Positions 1 through 8,447 of a stretch of DNA of 48,161 nt are shown here, one piece after another. The DNA lies in the NCBI RefSeq assembly GCF_014750655.1, contig NZ_JABBXD010000018.1, positions 1 to 48,161 of the forward strand, given 5' to 3'. Source of the DNA: Salinimonas profundi (lineage in GTDB: Bacteria; Pseudomonadota; Gammaproteobacteria; Enterobacterales; Alteromonadaceae). Numbering within the stretch: position 1 is the first letter of the stretch; every line of letters starts with the position of its first letter. The notes under the pieces were generated by a model. That model was not told the DNA's origin. It was given only the letters and a program-made list of their open reading frames with translations, and ran no database searches. The position numbers and the translations under genes are program-made.

Positions 1-476
1 ACGCACGTCACCAACAGAATATGACAGGCAGTATTTTAAGGACATAGAAAGTGTCTAGGAAAGTTAGGCCTTACCAGACATGAGTCCAACTTTGCAGTGC
101 ATTAATACGGTTAATAAAATAGAAAGCCTATAATTTACGAACTATTTTACGAGAAGTTAAAGCCTGATTTTTCTAAGAAACTGACCACTCTTATCTTTGA
201 ATGTCGAAGTCCTCTATTAGCTAAGAGGACACCACCGCCTACACGATGGTGTCAGAAATAGATTGAGCTAACCGACCTGAGATAGTATGAGACTCTTTTA
301 CTCAGTATTATACTTTAATACTGAGTATGAAACTTTGTTACCCTCCCACAGTTATCGCCCCTCAGTGGGAAGTTGACAGTCCGCTTTTTGTCTGAAGCAG
401 TCTGCCACGGCGATTCTAAAAGTGTCAGCTTCTCGCTTTTGGCAGACTTTTATACTTCCAACCGTAATGCTCTGGC
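1..476. other. Intergenic stretch with one copy of a dispersed repeat
   Basis: No convincing coding region is seen on either strand. Bases 52-75 carry TGTCTAGGAAAGT..GGCCTTACCA, which recurs at 10214-10238. Around 376-450 there is a GTCCGCTTTTTGTCTGAAGC-like segment of a loosely conserved intergenic repeat family that also appears near 9452 and 24670. The stretch lies downstream of the RES toxin gene, which reads towards it. Confidence 0.5.
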
Positions 477-1172
477 TTAGCGAGGTTGAAGCAATTGGTT
501 GACCTGCAATGCCCCCTCACGATAAACCATTTCATAATGCTTAGCTTGAACGACTCTCTTGACAGTTTTGGGGCTGAACAGCCCGAAACATTGCCCCCCT
601 TCCAATCTTACTGAAGGGTATCGTAACCCCTCAATACCGGATTGTCGCAATTCTCGCCCCAGCTGCTGTGACTGAGAATAATCGTCAGGCGCCAATAGAC
701 CCTTAGTTTCATCATTCGCTTCGATGCACTTATATTTTTCAGTGATAAAGTCGCAACAAAGTTCACGAAATACAAACCTATCGTAAGCCAGGTCTTCAAC
801 CTTGCCCCAATATGTTTGCTGGTGGTGTGCCACTTCAGCAAGGGCTGTTTCTGAATTATCGGCAATGTACATAACACCGAAGTCACCAGTAGAGAAACGC
901 GAGCCATTCGGATTTACGTGTGTAAATGAGGCTACCGCATAGGGAAGGCCATCAATACCAAAAGGGATTTGGTTGCGGGGCAGAAGGTTCAGGTTTCCAA
1001 TCTCATTTTGCAGGCGCGGGTTTGTCAGCCTCTGGATTTCATACACCGCGTCCAGTTCTTCTGCATCAGCCACATCATCAAATAGTGGGATAGGAGGGAA
1101 CTTTGAATTAACCAATCGGTAGCCCGTTACCGGGTGAAACGCTAAATCACTTAGAGACGCTACCGTTACCAT
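477..1172 (-). CDS. RES-domain toxin of a RES/Xre toxin-antitoxin pair
   Basis: 231-residue protein with a RES-type core. It shows the conserved pattern of an Arg (SRFSTGDFG), then a Tyr (VMYIAD), then a Glu (ETALAEVAHH), and later a conserved Ser region (YPSVRLEGG). RES toxins described to date degrade or modify NAD+; that activity is family knowledge and is not shown by this sequence. The ATG overlaps the end of the upstream antitoxin gene by 7 bases (ATGGTAA), so the two are translationally coupled in the order antitoxin then toxin. Length is within the usual range. There is no signal peptide, so it should act in the cytoplasm. It is one of two unrelated RES pairs in this window. Confidence 0.85.
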   Translation of the reverse strand: MVTVASLSDLAFHPVTGYRLVNSKFPPIPLFDDVADAEELDAVYEIQRLTNPRLQNEIGNLNLLPRNQIPFGIDGLPYAVASFTHVNPNGSRFSTGDFGVMYIADNSETALAEVAHHQQTYWGKVEDLAYDRFVFRELCCDFITEKYKCIEANDETKGLLAPDDYSQSQQLGRELRQSGIEGLRYPSVRLEGGQCFGLFSPKTVKRVVQAKHYEMVYREGALQVNQLLQPR

Positions 1173-1555
1173 TGAGCGCCTCTAAGTCCGTCGACACGCT
1201 TGAAGACCTCATAGAGGGTGGCCATAGAGCCCTGCACCATTAAATCGAAAGGAGTGGCACCGTTGAAAAAGGGGTTGTGGTTTCGTTTCCTGACAAACCC
1301 ATACACGTTTTCTGGATTATCAAAGACCGTGCGCAGGGCGGCATGCATATTAAGGATATAACTCACCCGGTCCAGCTGGTCGCGTGAAAGACTAACGGTA
1401 CCCTTGCGCTTCGCCCGATTAATACTGGCTGTTGATACACCAAGAATTGTTGCCATTTGCTCTGTAGTGGCTTTCCACTTGGTCAAAATGTTCACCGCTA
1501 CATGCAATGACTTCGAGGCAGCATTAGAACTTGCTAATTCAGTCACGGCTTGCAT
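1166..1555 (-). CDS. Xre/MbcA/ParS-type antitoxin
   Basis: 129 residues from the ATG at 1555. This start is chosen because GGAG lies 7-8 bases upstream on the coding strand; a 22-residue longer reading from 1621 has no comparable site and runs through probable operator sequence. The N-terminal half contains a helix-turn-helix (TTEQMATILGVSTASINRAK). The C-terminal half (about residues 75-125, with FFNGATPFDLMVQG) resembles the MbcA/ParS/Xre toxin-binding domain. It should neutralise the RES toxin encoded immediately downstream and repress its own promoter, as known for the family. Confidence 0.8.
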   Translation of the reverse strand: MQAVTELASSNAASKSLHVAVNILTKWKATTEQMATILGVSTASINRAKRKGTVSLSRDQLDRVSYILNMHAALRTVFDNPENVYGFVRKRNHNPFFNGATPFDLMVQGSMATLYEVFKRVDGLRGAQW

Positions 1556-1588
1556 GTGTATCTCCAGATAGTAAATATAAAAAGTGGT

Positions 1589-1646
1589 ATCTATAATCCA
1601 TAATAATATCTGTAGATTCAAAATACAAATAATATTGTCTGTAGAC
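1589..1646. promoter_or_regulatory. Candidate antitoxin autoregulation operators
   Basis: Two short inverted repeats, ATCTGTAGAT (1608-1617) and GTCTGTAGAC (1637-1646), share the core TCTGTAGA. Their starts are 29 bases apart, just upstream of the antitoxin start. A weaker copy, ATCTATAATC, lies at 1589-1598. Their position and repetition suit binding by the helix-turn-helix antitoxin (inference). Confidence 0.45.
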
Positions 1647-1830
1647 TTAATCAGGTTAATGTCGAACTTTTCGGATTTATCAACGTTATTGTCGTGCTCC
1701 TATAAGGGCACATCATGTAGCCTTTACCTCACATAATTACCCAAATCCTACTTTCTAAAGGCATTACGCAGCCTATGAATCTGCCATGCTGCCAGGATAA
1801 ACCTGCTTTTATGGTCCTCAAGGATTAATG

Positions 1831-2163
1831 ATGAAAAACTATATTGCTGCCGCGTTTCTTTGCGGTATATCGGTACCAGCGCACGCTAATGGGGATGACA
1901 GTCAGCGGTTACAGTGTTTAGTAAACAATGAAATGCTCAGCGTAGGGGAGTCTCGCTGGATAGCCGACCCCACACTAAAGGAGATGGGAGCAGGGAGGGA
2001 TTGGGCTGGCTTCAGAGTTGTCTGCAGACAAACCGTCAAAGTCATTCCATCGACCGGGAAAGCCGGCTCTGTCATTAAAAAAGGCGAACCAGTACTGATG
2101 ATGACTGAGTTTAGCGAAGACTACTTTCAGCATGTGGTCAATCCTGAACAGAACGAGAAGTAG
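1831..2163 (+). CDS. Small exported protein of unknown function
   Basis: 110 residues from the second of two adjacent ATGs. AAGGA at 1820-1824 is 6 bases from this ATG and only 3 from the one at 1828. A signal peptide is evident (MKNYIAAAFLCGISVPAHA, cleavage after AHA), so the product should be periplasmic. The mature part has two Cys residues, which could form a disulfide. No family is recognised. It may form an operon with the small gene that follows. Confidence 0.6.
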   Translation: MKNYIAAAFLCGISVPAHANGDDSQRLQCLVNNEMLSVGESRWIADPTLKEMGAGRDWAGFRVVCRQTVKVIPSTGKAGSVIKKGEPVLMMTEFSEDYFQHVVNPEQNEK

Positions 2164-2176
2164 TGGGAGTGAAAAT

Positions 2177-2494
2177 TTGAAGGGCTCTTCTGACTCTAAT
2201 GATATGAAATCAGCGTTATTGAGTTTAATTTCTTTGATGGCCGCTGTTTATTGTCATGAGAATGATATAACCCTTTATGCCAGGGGAAATGACTTAGGTT
2301 ATAGCCCGGACTTTTTTAAAGGTGAAAGCGAAGATTGGGCAAGGAAGTACTTAGTTAGAATCGCTTTTGAGGCGCTGACCGTTAAGGCTTCTGAGTATCT
2401 ATGCAGATGGGTTAAAGAAGTTTTTGACTGCGCTGTAATAGTCGGATGGGCTGAGTACAGCCTGAAAAGAAAATATGCTCAACTGCATCGATAA
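2177..2494 (+). CDS. Small hypothetical protein, probable TTG start
   Basis: 105 residues if read from TTG at 2177, which has GGAG (2164-2167) upstream. The frame stays open upstream to an ATG at 2132 inside the preceding gene, and there is an internal ATG at 2204 without a ribosome site. There is a short hydrophobic stretch (MKSALLSLISLMAAVYC) near the N-terminus and a Trp/Cys-containing helix-rich remainder. No family is recognised. Both the reality of the gene and its start are uncertain. Confidence 0.4.
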   Translation: MKGSSDSNDMKSALLSLISLMAAVYCHENDITLYARGNDLGYSPDFFKGESEDWARKYLVRIAFEALTVKASEYLCRWVKEVFDCAVIVGWAEYSLKRKYAQLHR

Positions 2495-2603
2495 GTTCAT
2501 TTAAGCGTATCAGCCAGCGATCCCGATTTATCGAACATAAATGCTAGAGACTCGCATCGCATTGAAAGTACCCTGACACCTTTGTTTTTTAAGGGACTTT
2601 GAA

Positions 2604-3929
2604 ATGTTAAAGAAATCCATCGTAGTTATCGCACTTTCGCTTAATCTTGCTGCCTGTGGTGGGGGGGATCCGATTGCCGGAAAGGTTGAAGGTAACGGCC
2701 AACAGGTTGCGCTAATCTCTGCTAATGGTGCCGTCTATAAAATAGATAACAGCAAGTTTGAGAACTGGAAGGCCACTATCAGCAAAGATGAGCAATTACC
2801 GGATTCAAAAGCGGGGCTGCTTGCATTGCGAGACAAATACGCAAGTGTTGAGTTGGTGCAACAGCAGTTTTCAGATAGTGACTTCTTAAGCAAGCCAGAG
2901 CTGGACTTTGAGAACTACGTCAAAGATATTGATGAAACCGGTGGCAAGTTTGTGGCCGAGATAAATGAGACTATCCAGAAAAGCCAGCAGTACCTGGATT
3001 CTGTTGCTACTCAAAAAGGCAGGAGTGACGAGGCGAAAGCAGAGCTTGATAAAAAGAAGCAAGCGCTAAGTAGCCAGCTTCAAGCATTGGACGAAGCTTT
3101 CAGCCAAAGCCGGGCCAAGGCAGCTACCTACTTTATTAAGTATGATAAAAAGGAGTTTCGAGTTTCTAACGAACTTGTCAAAGAAGCCAGTCGTGAAACT
3201 CGTTATGGTAACAAGTCTGATGATAAGCCAATTGAAGACTGTCGAGAGTTTGTGACCTCGTCAACCTGGCTTTTTCGTGATGAAGCCAAAACGAATGTAT
3301 ACGGCGAGCAATATGAACACGAGGGGCGCCATTACTGCCCATATTTTCAAATGCCCGGATATACACCAGATGAAAAGGCGAAGCTGAAAGCTAAGCTGCC
3401 GCAAGCCGCCATTGATGAGTTACGTAATGCATCCGGGGCATATATTCGCCAATTGAAATCCAGTCCTCAAATCAAAAAAGACCTGGCCCGTGTAGACCGT
3501 GATAACCCTCAGCTGGTGGAACAGGTTAATTCTTTCGGCTGGCGTGAAAGACAGCGCTACAATCGTGCAGAAAATAATATCCGCTATGCAGAAGATGAAA
3601 AGAAGCGCCTTCTCGCGATGCCGGCTAAATTAATTGAAGCTGATTCGCTGAAATTACTTAGTGAGGAGCTTGAAAAAGCCAAACCAATCTATGAGCTTGG
3701 CATGTTCTACGATGCAATGGAAAAAGCCAGTGATATCCAACCGGATGGTACCTTTACGGTAAAAACTGACGCCAATTACTTGCTCGTGATTGATTTGATG
3801 GATAAGCCTAACCCTCGCTCAACACAGGTAGCGGTAATGCGAGTTAGTGACGATGATGAACAAATCGTTACTGTAACAACAGATGACTTCATCCGCTATT
3901 CAAGCGTTCCGCAACTTTCATTTCAATAA
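2604..3929 (+). CDS. Coiled-coil lipoprotein of unknown function
   Basis: 441 residues. The N-terminus is a type II signal sequence with a lipobox (LNLAAC), so Cys19 should be lipidated. The ATG has AAGGGA about 7 bases upstream. Residues about 115-160 (ETIQKSQQYLDSVATQKG and onwards) and about 290-350 are rich in Lys, Glu, Ala and Gln with heptad spacing, suggesting helical hairpins or coiled coil. Four Cys lie between the lipobox and mid-protein. The codons right after the lipobox contain a run of seven Gs, a possible slippage site. No family is recognised. A 54-codon ORF follows 84 bases downstream. Confidence 0.75.
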   Translation: MLKKSIVVIALSLNLAACGGGDPIAGKVEGNGQQVALISANGAVYKIDNSKFENWKATISKDEQLPDSKAGLLALRDKYASVELVQQQFSDSDFLSKPELDFENYVKDIDETGGKFVAEINETIQKSQQYLDSVATQKGRSDEAKAELDKKKQALSSQLQALDEAFSQSRAKAATYFIKYDKKEFRVSNELVKEASRETRYGNKSDDKPIEDCREFVTSSTWLFRDEAKTNVYGEQYEHEGRHYCPYFQMPGYTPDEKAKLKAKLPQAAIDELRNASGAYIRQLKSSPQIKKDLARVDRDNPQLVEQVNSFGWRERQRYNRAENNIRYAEDEKKRLLAMPAKLIEADSLKLLSEELEKAKPIYELGMFYDAMEKASDIQPDGTFTVKTDANYLLVIDLMDKPNPRSTQVAVMRVSDDDEQIVTVTTDDFIRYSSVPQLSFQ

Positions 3930-4013
3930 TTAAACATTCTACGAAGGGGCAGATTTTCTCTTTGCCCTATCATCCAGCCTAAGCCGAGCGCTTTATTAAA
4001 GAAGGCTGAGAAG

Positions 4014-4178
4014 ATGCGAAGATTCATTAAAATGCTGTCATCACGGTTATTTTCAAAAAGGGACAGTGATTTTCCTATAAGTAAAATAATGCAAACCGAC
4101 AAAGGTTTAGTTGTTACTGATAAACTCACAGAAAAGGAAGCTAACGCATTGAGTGAGTTTTTGAACAGGGATATCTAA
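4014..4178 (+). CDS. Small basic/acidic protein, 54 residues
   Basis: ATG at 4014 to TAA at 4178, preceded by GAAGGCTGAGAAG. The product starts with a basic amphipathic segment (MRRFIKMLSSRLFSKRD) and ends in a compact, protein-like sequence (GLVVTDKLTEKEANALSEFL). Codon use resembles neighbouring genes, and it lies in the same direction as the lipoprotein gene upstream. No family is recognised. I consider it real because composition and ribosome site both fit, but no homolog check was possible. Confidence 0.45.
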   Translation: MRRFIKMLSSRLFSKRDSDFPISKIMQTDKGLVVTDKLTEKEANALSEFLNRDI

Positions 4179-4555
4179 ACACATTGGCATATTGGGTACG
4201 ATAGGGTTGACAGGTAAAGGCCATGTAGAGGCGTATATATTTAAGCATTTTGTTTTAGCGCAGAATAGATTGTTGGCAACAATCTTAGAGCGATTCAGTG
4301 TTCTATCGTGGTAATTCTTGAGGTGGCAAATCAAATGGTATCACAATCCCTTAAGTGCGGAAGATTAATGAAAATTGACTAACTACAGCAATACCATAAC
4401 AAGTTATTAAAAGCGGCTCTGTGTGATCTTTCTAATCGATTCTGATACTAACGCAGTGCGAGGGCTGCTTGTTGCTATTGCAATGCCGTAGAGGACGCAT
4501 CAGGTCACATTAAAGGCGTTTGAACCTAAAATAAGAATCGTATGGAGGATGCAAG
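4179..4555. other. Intergenic stretch with no supported gene
   Basis: About 375 bases without a convincing reading frame on either strand. A minus-strand frame through it has no ribosome site and an implausible composition. I see no strong hairpin. The only recognisable signal is the GGAGG ribosome site (4544-4548) of the next gene. Confidence 0.4.
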
Positions 4556-4963
4556 TTGAAACAATGGGAATACGTATCATTAGTTTTGTCATGGTCGAAG
4601 GGTCAAAAAAGAGTGACTGTGACACAGTATGGTGAGACTAAGCATATATCGCTTGATACGGGGAAGAATCGCTTCGGTAATAGCCATGTGGATAAATTCA
4701 ATAAAATTATTGGCAAACTAGGAAGTGCGGGATGGGAGATTGTCTCCATATGTCCAATACAAGGAGTATCATATCACTCGTTTTTACTGAGTAACGACGG
4801 TAATTTTATTGCAGATCAACAAGCTCAAGAATTTTGGCTCAAACGAGAGCTAACTGATGAAAAAGCACAGCCGATTGAAAAAACGCTCATGTACATTTTC
4901 AAAGACCATAAAGTAAGCTCACCAGCTAAAGATGATGAGCAGTTTGAATATTACAACAGTTAA
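4556..4963 (+). CDS. DUF4177-like small protein, TTG start
   Basis: 135 residues read from TTG at 4556. The strong site GGAGG at 4544-4548 sits 7 bases upstream, and the nearby ATG at 4549 is in a frame that closes quickly. The sequence begins KQWEYVSLVL and continues to FNKIIGKLGSAGWEIVSICP, the WEY ... L...G..GWE(L/I)V layout of the DUF4177 family of small proteins. Function is unknown for the family. No signal peptide or membrane helix is seen. A second, shorter DUF4177-like gene lies at 36473. Confidence 0.7.
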   Translation: MKQWEYVSLVLSWSKGQKRVTVTQYGETKHISLDTGKNRFGNSHVDKFNKIIGKLGSAGWEIVSICPIQGVSYHSFLLSNDGNFIADQQAQEFWLKRELTDEKAQPIEKTLMYIFKDHKVSSPAKDDEQFEYYNS

Positions 4964-5053
4964 TGTCGTATCGAAGGTCTGAAGCCCTAAGCAGGCTGGC
5001 CGTGTCTCAGACTGAGACAATATACTCAATCTATCTGTGATAGCAGGTTAATT

Positions 5054-5076
5054 AAGGGCGCTATAAAAGCGCCCTT
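5054..5076 (-). terminator. Hairpin terminator after the minus-strand lipoprotein gene
   Basis: AAGGGCGC (5054-5061) and GCGCCCTT (5069-5076) form an 8-bp GC-rich stem with a 7-base loop, starting 5 bases past the stop codon of the gene ending at 5082. On the minus strand it is followed by AATTAA rather than a clean T run, so the terminator is plausible but not classical. Confidence 0.6.
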
Positions 5077-5081
5077 TCAGA

Positions 5082-6056
5082 TCAAAGAGTAATTTTTGAA
5101 TCTTCATTGGCATCAAAAAGATACTGTTTACCTTTATAAGATACGAATGAATATGGAAATTGATAAACATACTTTGCCCGTGTGGCTTCGTTAATGTGGC
5201 TGAAGTTCTCTGGGAAAACGAATGCCATCGTTGAGGTCGGTGCAATACCGTTGTGGTAATAGAGTGCGAGATTTGAATTTATCGCTTCATGGACAACGAT
5301 GTACTTATTCCCCAGCTTACCAGCTACAGAGCTTTCATAAAAAATTGCACACACTTCGCTGTAGGGAGCATCTTTCAGTTCTTTCTCTAGACCAAGAACG
5401 TAATTTTTGAGTTTTGTATTCTTAAATGAAGCATTTTTCACCTCCTCTGGTGCCAGAAAATTAGCGCCATTTTGACAAACGTTGCCCTCAAGAACTGCTA
5501 CGTAATTACGTTTCGAGTATTTAATCGCATTCGCGTAAACACCGTGAAACTTACCGTCCATTTGGCTGTTTTGTGTCGCAGAACGAAGCTCTGTGTCTAA
5601 AGTGTTCAACAAATAATTTGCCGTTGCCACTTCGTCATTCAGATCGATGTCATTAACACCGACAAAGCTTACTGCGAAAGGACCATAGTCAAGCATGTCT
5701 TTTTCTTTACTACTCAAAAATACATGGCTGATGCCGGTAAGGGCATCCATAGCAAGAAATCCTCTGGCAAAAGCAAGAGCACCCGTATTTGTGCCGGATG
5801 ACTGAACACCATTTGTTGGATTGTATGAATCGCTCAGGCCATTTCCAGCTCCAGAGGGTTGAGCCATATGAGCAATGTTATAGGCGAATGAACGATTATC
5901 CTTCCAGTCGTAAGTATCCGTATCATAGACCTTAACTGTCTTGATTGTTGACACCAAGGTTGGCCCCTTATTTTCATTGCTGGTGGAGCTACACCCGCCA
6001 AGTAATAAAAATGTCACTGAAAGAGTCAATGCTGCAAATTGGTAAAACGACTTCAT
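5082..6056 (-). CDS. Lipoprotein of unknown function
   Basis: 324 residues. The start ATG at 6056 has AGGA 7 bases upstream. The N-terminus is a lipoprotein signal (ALTLSVTFLLLGGC, lipobox LGGC at Cys22) followed by a Ser/Asn-rich tether. The rest is a globular domain with three further Cys. No family is recognised. It stands alone, oriented against its neighbours, and is followed by a hairpin terminator. Confidence 0.7.
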   Translation of the reverse strand: MKSFYQFAALTLSVTFLLLGGCSSTSNENKGPTLVSTIKTVKVYDTDTYDWKDNRSFAYNIAHMAQPSGAGNGLSDSYNPTNGVQSSGTNTGALAFARGFLAMDALTGISHVFLSSKEKDMLDYGPFAVSFVGVNDIDLNDEVATANYLLNTLDTELRSATQNSQMDGKFHGVYANAIKYSKRNYVAVLEGNVCQNGANFLAPEEVKNASFKNTKLKNYVLGLEKELKDAPYSEVCAIFYESSVAGKLGNKYIVVHEAINSNLALYYHNGIAPTSTMAFVFPENFSHINEATRAKYVYQFPYSFVSYKGKQYLFDANEDSKITL

Positions 6057-6185
6057 TGCTTTTGTCCTACTGCTAATTTGATATCGGTTATGTTAACGGT
6101 AATTTTCACTTTGGCTTTAATTACGATGTGCCGAAATTTTCACGACACAAATTGATGCTCTCTAATAGAAAACCTCCAAATTAGT

Positions 6186-6349
6186 GTCGTGCCGTTTTAG
6201 AGGTCTTAGGCATACTATGAATCATGGAAAAGACCAGTTACACTGAAAAAATCGCCTTCGTACTACGTCAGGCAGATACCTAGACACCGCTGAAGAAGTC
6301 TGTCGTAAGATAGGAATCTTCATTGCCACGTTCTAAATTTGGAAAAGGA
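6186..6349 (+). pseudogene. Remnant of an IS3-family OrfA
   Basis: From ATG 6224 the frame reads MEKTSYTEKIAFVLRQADT, then needs a one-frame shift to read DTAEEVCRKIGIFIATF and, past a stop, IWKRNEV. This is the helix-turn-helix segment of IS3-family OrfA (pattern YTEEQIAFALKQAE ... VEEVCRKLGI). The copy has a frameshift and a stop, and no OrfB follows. About 40 bases upstream, GTGTCGTG (6185-6192) is an inverted match to CACGACAC (6141-6148), possibly an old terminal repeat. Confidence 0.6.
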
Positions 6350-6643
6350 ATGAAGTATAAAAATCTAAGCCCAAAGGCTCGCGAGGCATTTGGTCATTCT
6401 CAGATTGATGCTGGTATGGCCATATTTAAAGCTTTTCTACTTCTTGTCACCGTGTTGCCTGTGTCGTTCATATTTAAGTCTTTAGCTGACAACAAGGATA
6501 CTGAAGTAACGCTGGTATCATCCATTGAAAAGATGAGCCCGGGTGTTTATTTTATGCTGATAGGTTTCATATTTCTATCTCTCACATCAGGATGGCTCCT
6601 CAGAAGAAATGGCCTTTGGCATATTCATGAAGCAGGACAGTAA
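6350..6643 (+). CDS. Small two-helix membrane protein
   Basis: 97 residues from the ATG at 6350, which has GGAAAAGGA directly upstream. An in-frame TTG at 6323 lies inside the IS3 remnant and is not preferred. There are two hydrophobic segments, about residues 25-45 (AIFKAFLLLVTVLPVSFIF) and about 65-85 (VYFMLIGFIFLSLTSGWLL), with a short loop between them. No family is recognised. It abuts the transposase remnant, so the insertion may have replaced its original upstream region. Confidence 0.55.
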   Translation: MKYKNLSPKAREAFGHSQIDAGMAIFKAFLLLVTVLPVSFIFKSLADNKDTEVTLVSSIEKMSPGVYFMLIGFIFLSLTSGWLLRRNGLWHIHEAGQ

Positions 6644-6760
6644 GAAGCTTTAAATAACAATTGAACTGAATAACCTAAGATACAGATTCTTTATCTAACC
6701 ATCACTAATATACTTTTGGTGATTTCCACTTCAGTATCACTTCCAAAATGGGGAGCATTC

Positions 6761-7450
6761 ATGTGTGGATTTATTCAAAGAGATGCCGGCTCCCCGGCAG
6801 TCATCAATATCCTTCGTAAAGTTGGGTTGGACAATATGATCCCAACTTTTGAAAAAGAAAATGCCGGTTTACTTAACTTTTATCCTGCGTTTGGCAAAAA
6901 CCCTAATCGACAGATTAAGAATCTGATTGTTAACCCAAATAAAGCAGTCGATGCTACCTGGTGGTTCGATTGCAAGCCAGATGGCGATACATTGAGAGTA
7001 GGAGACAGAACGACTTTTAATGCTCGCAACCTAGATAGTCCTTTTTGGAAAGGCGCTGTACGGCATCATAGAGCGATCGTTGTGGGTACCGCTTTAGGTG
7101 AATCAAATAAGGTAGGCTCAACTAATGAGCATTACCTGATGAACGCCAAGGAAGCGATACTCTTTGGTGCGGTATATCGAGAGTTTGAAAATGGCTGCTA
7201 TTCGACAGCTGTTATCACCCGGCCACCGCATGAACGATTCAGCAAATATCACCAAAAATCGATACCCTGCTTTTTGCCTCACGATAAAGATTTTGTATCC
7301 GCGTGGCTGGATGGCGATGCAAACGATGCCTTGGTTTTGTCCGAGCTAGATAATCCAAAAATTCATCAGGACCTCGCGGTCACTAAAGTCAAAACCTTTA
7401 AGGGTGGCGAACCTTTAAGTGATAAAGAGAGGCTATCGGCGGACAACTAA
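6761..7450 (+). CDS. Divergent SRAP (YedK/HMCES-like) DNA-protein crosslink protein
   Basis: 229 residues from the ATG at 6761, chosen because it places Cys as residue 2 (MCGFIQ). In this family the initiator Met is removed and Cys2 links covalently to abasic sites in single-stranded DNA. The other catalytic positions can be aligned: Asn87 (FNARN, for YedK NAR), Glu114 (GTALGES, for ADGWFEW) and His164 (FSKYHQKSIPCFLP, for the IHDRRP motif). The protein is otherwise quite unlike YedK and lacks the GWxxW-type segments, so it is a divergent subfamily. Known role: protection of abasic sites in ssDNA. It is convergent with the hydrolase gene downstream. Confidence 0.7.
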   Translation: MCGFIQRDAGSPAVINILRKVGLDNMIPTFEKENAGLLNFYPAFGKNPNRQIKNLIVNPNKAVDATWWFDCKPDGDTLRVGDRTTFNARNLDSPFWKGAVRHHRAIVVGTALGESNKVGSTNEHYLMNAKEAILFGAVYREFENGCYSTAVITRPPHERFSKYHQKSIPCFLPHDKDFVSAWLDGDANDALVLSELDNPKIHQDLAVTKVKTFKGGEPLSDKERLSADN

Positions 7451-7548
7451 AACGTAATGCTTACAACTTTAACTGTCAGCCACTAACTGTGGTAGGGCTC
7501 AATCAGTTCTGACGGTCTGTTCTGTACGTGAAGCGGACTCTCACTCTA

Positions 7549-7565
7549 AATCCATTGAAATGGAT
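7549..7565. terminator. Small palindrome between convergent genes
   Basis: AATCCATT and AATGGATT (7549-7556 and 7558-7565) form a tight hairpin between the convergent SRAP and hydrolase genes, ending next to the hydrolase stop codon. It could act in both directions, but there is no strong T run. Confidence 0.3.
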
Positions 7566-7566
7566 T

Positions 7567-8352
7567 CTAGTTTAGGTCAATTACGCTTTTGATAAAGCTT
7601 GCTATAGCTTTAAGCACAACCTCAGTATGTGTTACATGAGGCATATGCCCACAATTTTCGATTATTTCCACTTGAGCACTTGCAGATGAATTTTGTACAA
7701 TGTAGTTAGGAAATGCTGTCGAGCCATATTCGTCATTTTCACCATGTATTGCGAGTAAAGGGCAAAATACGTTTTTAACTTGGCATAGCTTCCAGTTGCG
7801 GAACTCATCACTAAGCCAAATTTCAGTCCAAGCATTGATTACCCATTGCGCCTTTTCTCCATGCCACTTGGCTATCTTTGATAACATTTCAGGTCGTTGT
7901 AAAGCTTGTTTAGCGTTTTGTATACCTTCCAATGTTCGCTCTTCAATAAAAGCTTGGGCAGAGATAGTCACTGCGCCTAAACAGTCTTTTTCATTGGCTG
8001 CAATGTTGACAGCCATACCACCGCCAACACTATGTCCTAATATAATAAACCGTCCTAGCTCAAGAGCCTTTTTCACTTGAGGGAAGTATACATCGGCTTC
8101 TTCTTCTATGAAGTTAATAGACGGCAAGGTGTGTCTGGTATAAGAATTCCCAAAACCAGCCCTATCATATGCAATGACTTGCATGAATAAAGTGTTAGCT
8201 AGTTTTTCAGGAAAGTCTCTCCACTGATTGCATGAGCCAAGTGAATCATGGAGTAAAACGATTGAGATTTTTGATTGAACAATCTCTGGAGTCCAAATTT
8301 TTACAAATATGTCGCCATCAGTAGTAGGGATGTATTGCTCTTTAATAATCAT
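7567..8352 (-). CDS. Alpha/beta-fold hydrolase
   Basis: 261 residues with the full alpha/beta-hydrolase layout: an oxyanion-loop region (LLHDSLGS), the nucleophile elbow GHSVGG with Ser108, an acid in HGENDEYG, and a catalytic His in GHMPHV. Length matches small esterase and haloperoxidase-like hydrolases. There is no signal peptide, so it is cytoplasmic. It is divergent from a GlxA-type AraC regulator across 95 bases, a common arrangement in which the regulator controls the enzyme gene. The substrate cannot be told from sequence. Confidence 0.85.
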   Translation of the reverse strand: MIIKEQYIPTTDGDIFVKIWTPEIVQSKISIVLLHDSLGSCNQWRDFPEKLANTLFMQVIAYDRAGFGNSYTRHTLPSINFIEEEADVYFPQVKKALELGRFIILGHSVGGGMAVNIAANEKDCLGAVTISAQAFIEERTLEGIQNAKQALQRPEMLSKIAKWHGEKAQWVINAWTEIWLSDEFRNWKLCQVKNVFCPLLAIHGENDEYGSTAFPNYIVQNSSASAQVEIIENCGHMPHVTHTEVVLKAIASFIKSVIDLN

Positions 8353-8447
8353 AAATATGCTTGTTGATAATTTTTACAGCAAATTCTACAAAGCAAATAG
8401 TTCAGGTACTATATCCAAATAGGAATTTGACACCCTCCGATTAGGCC

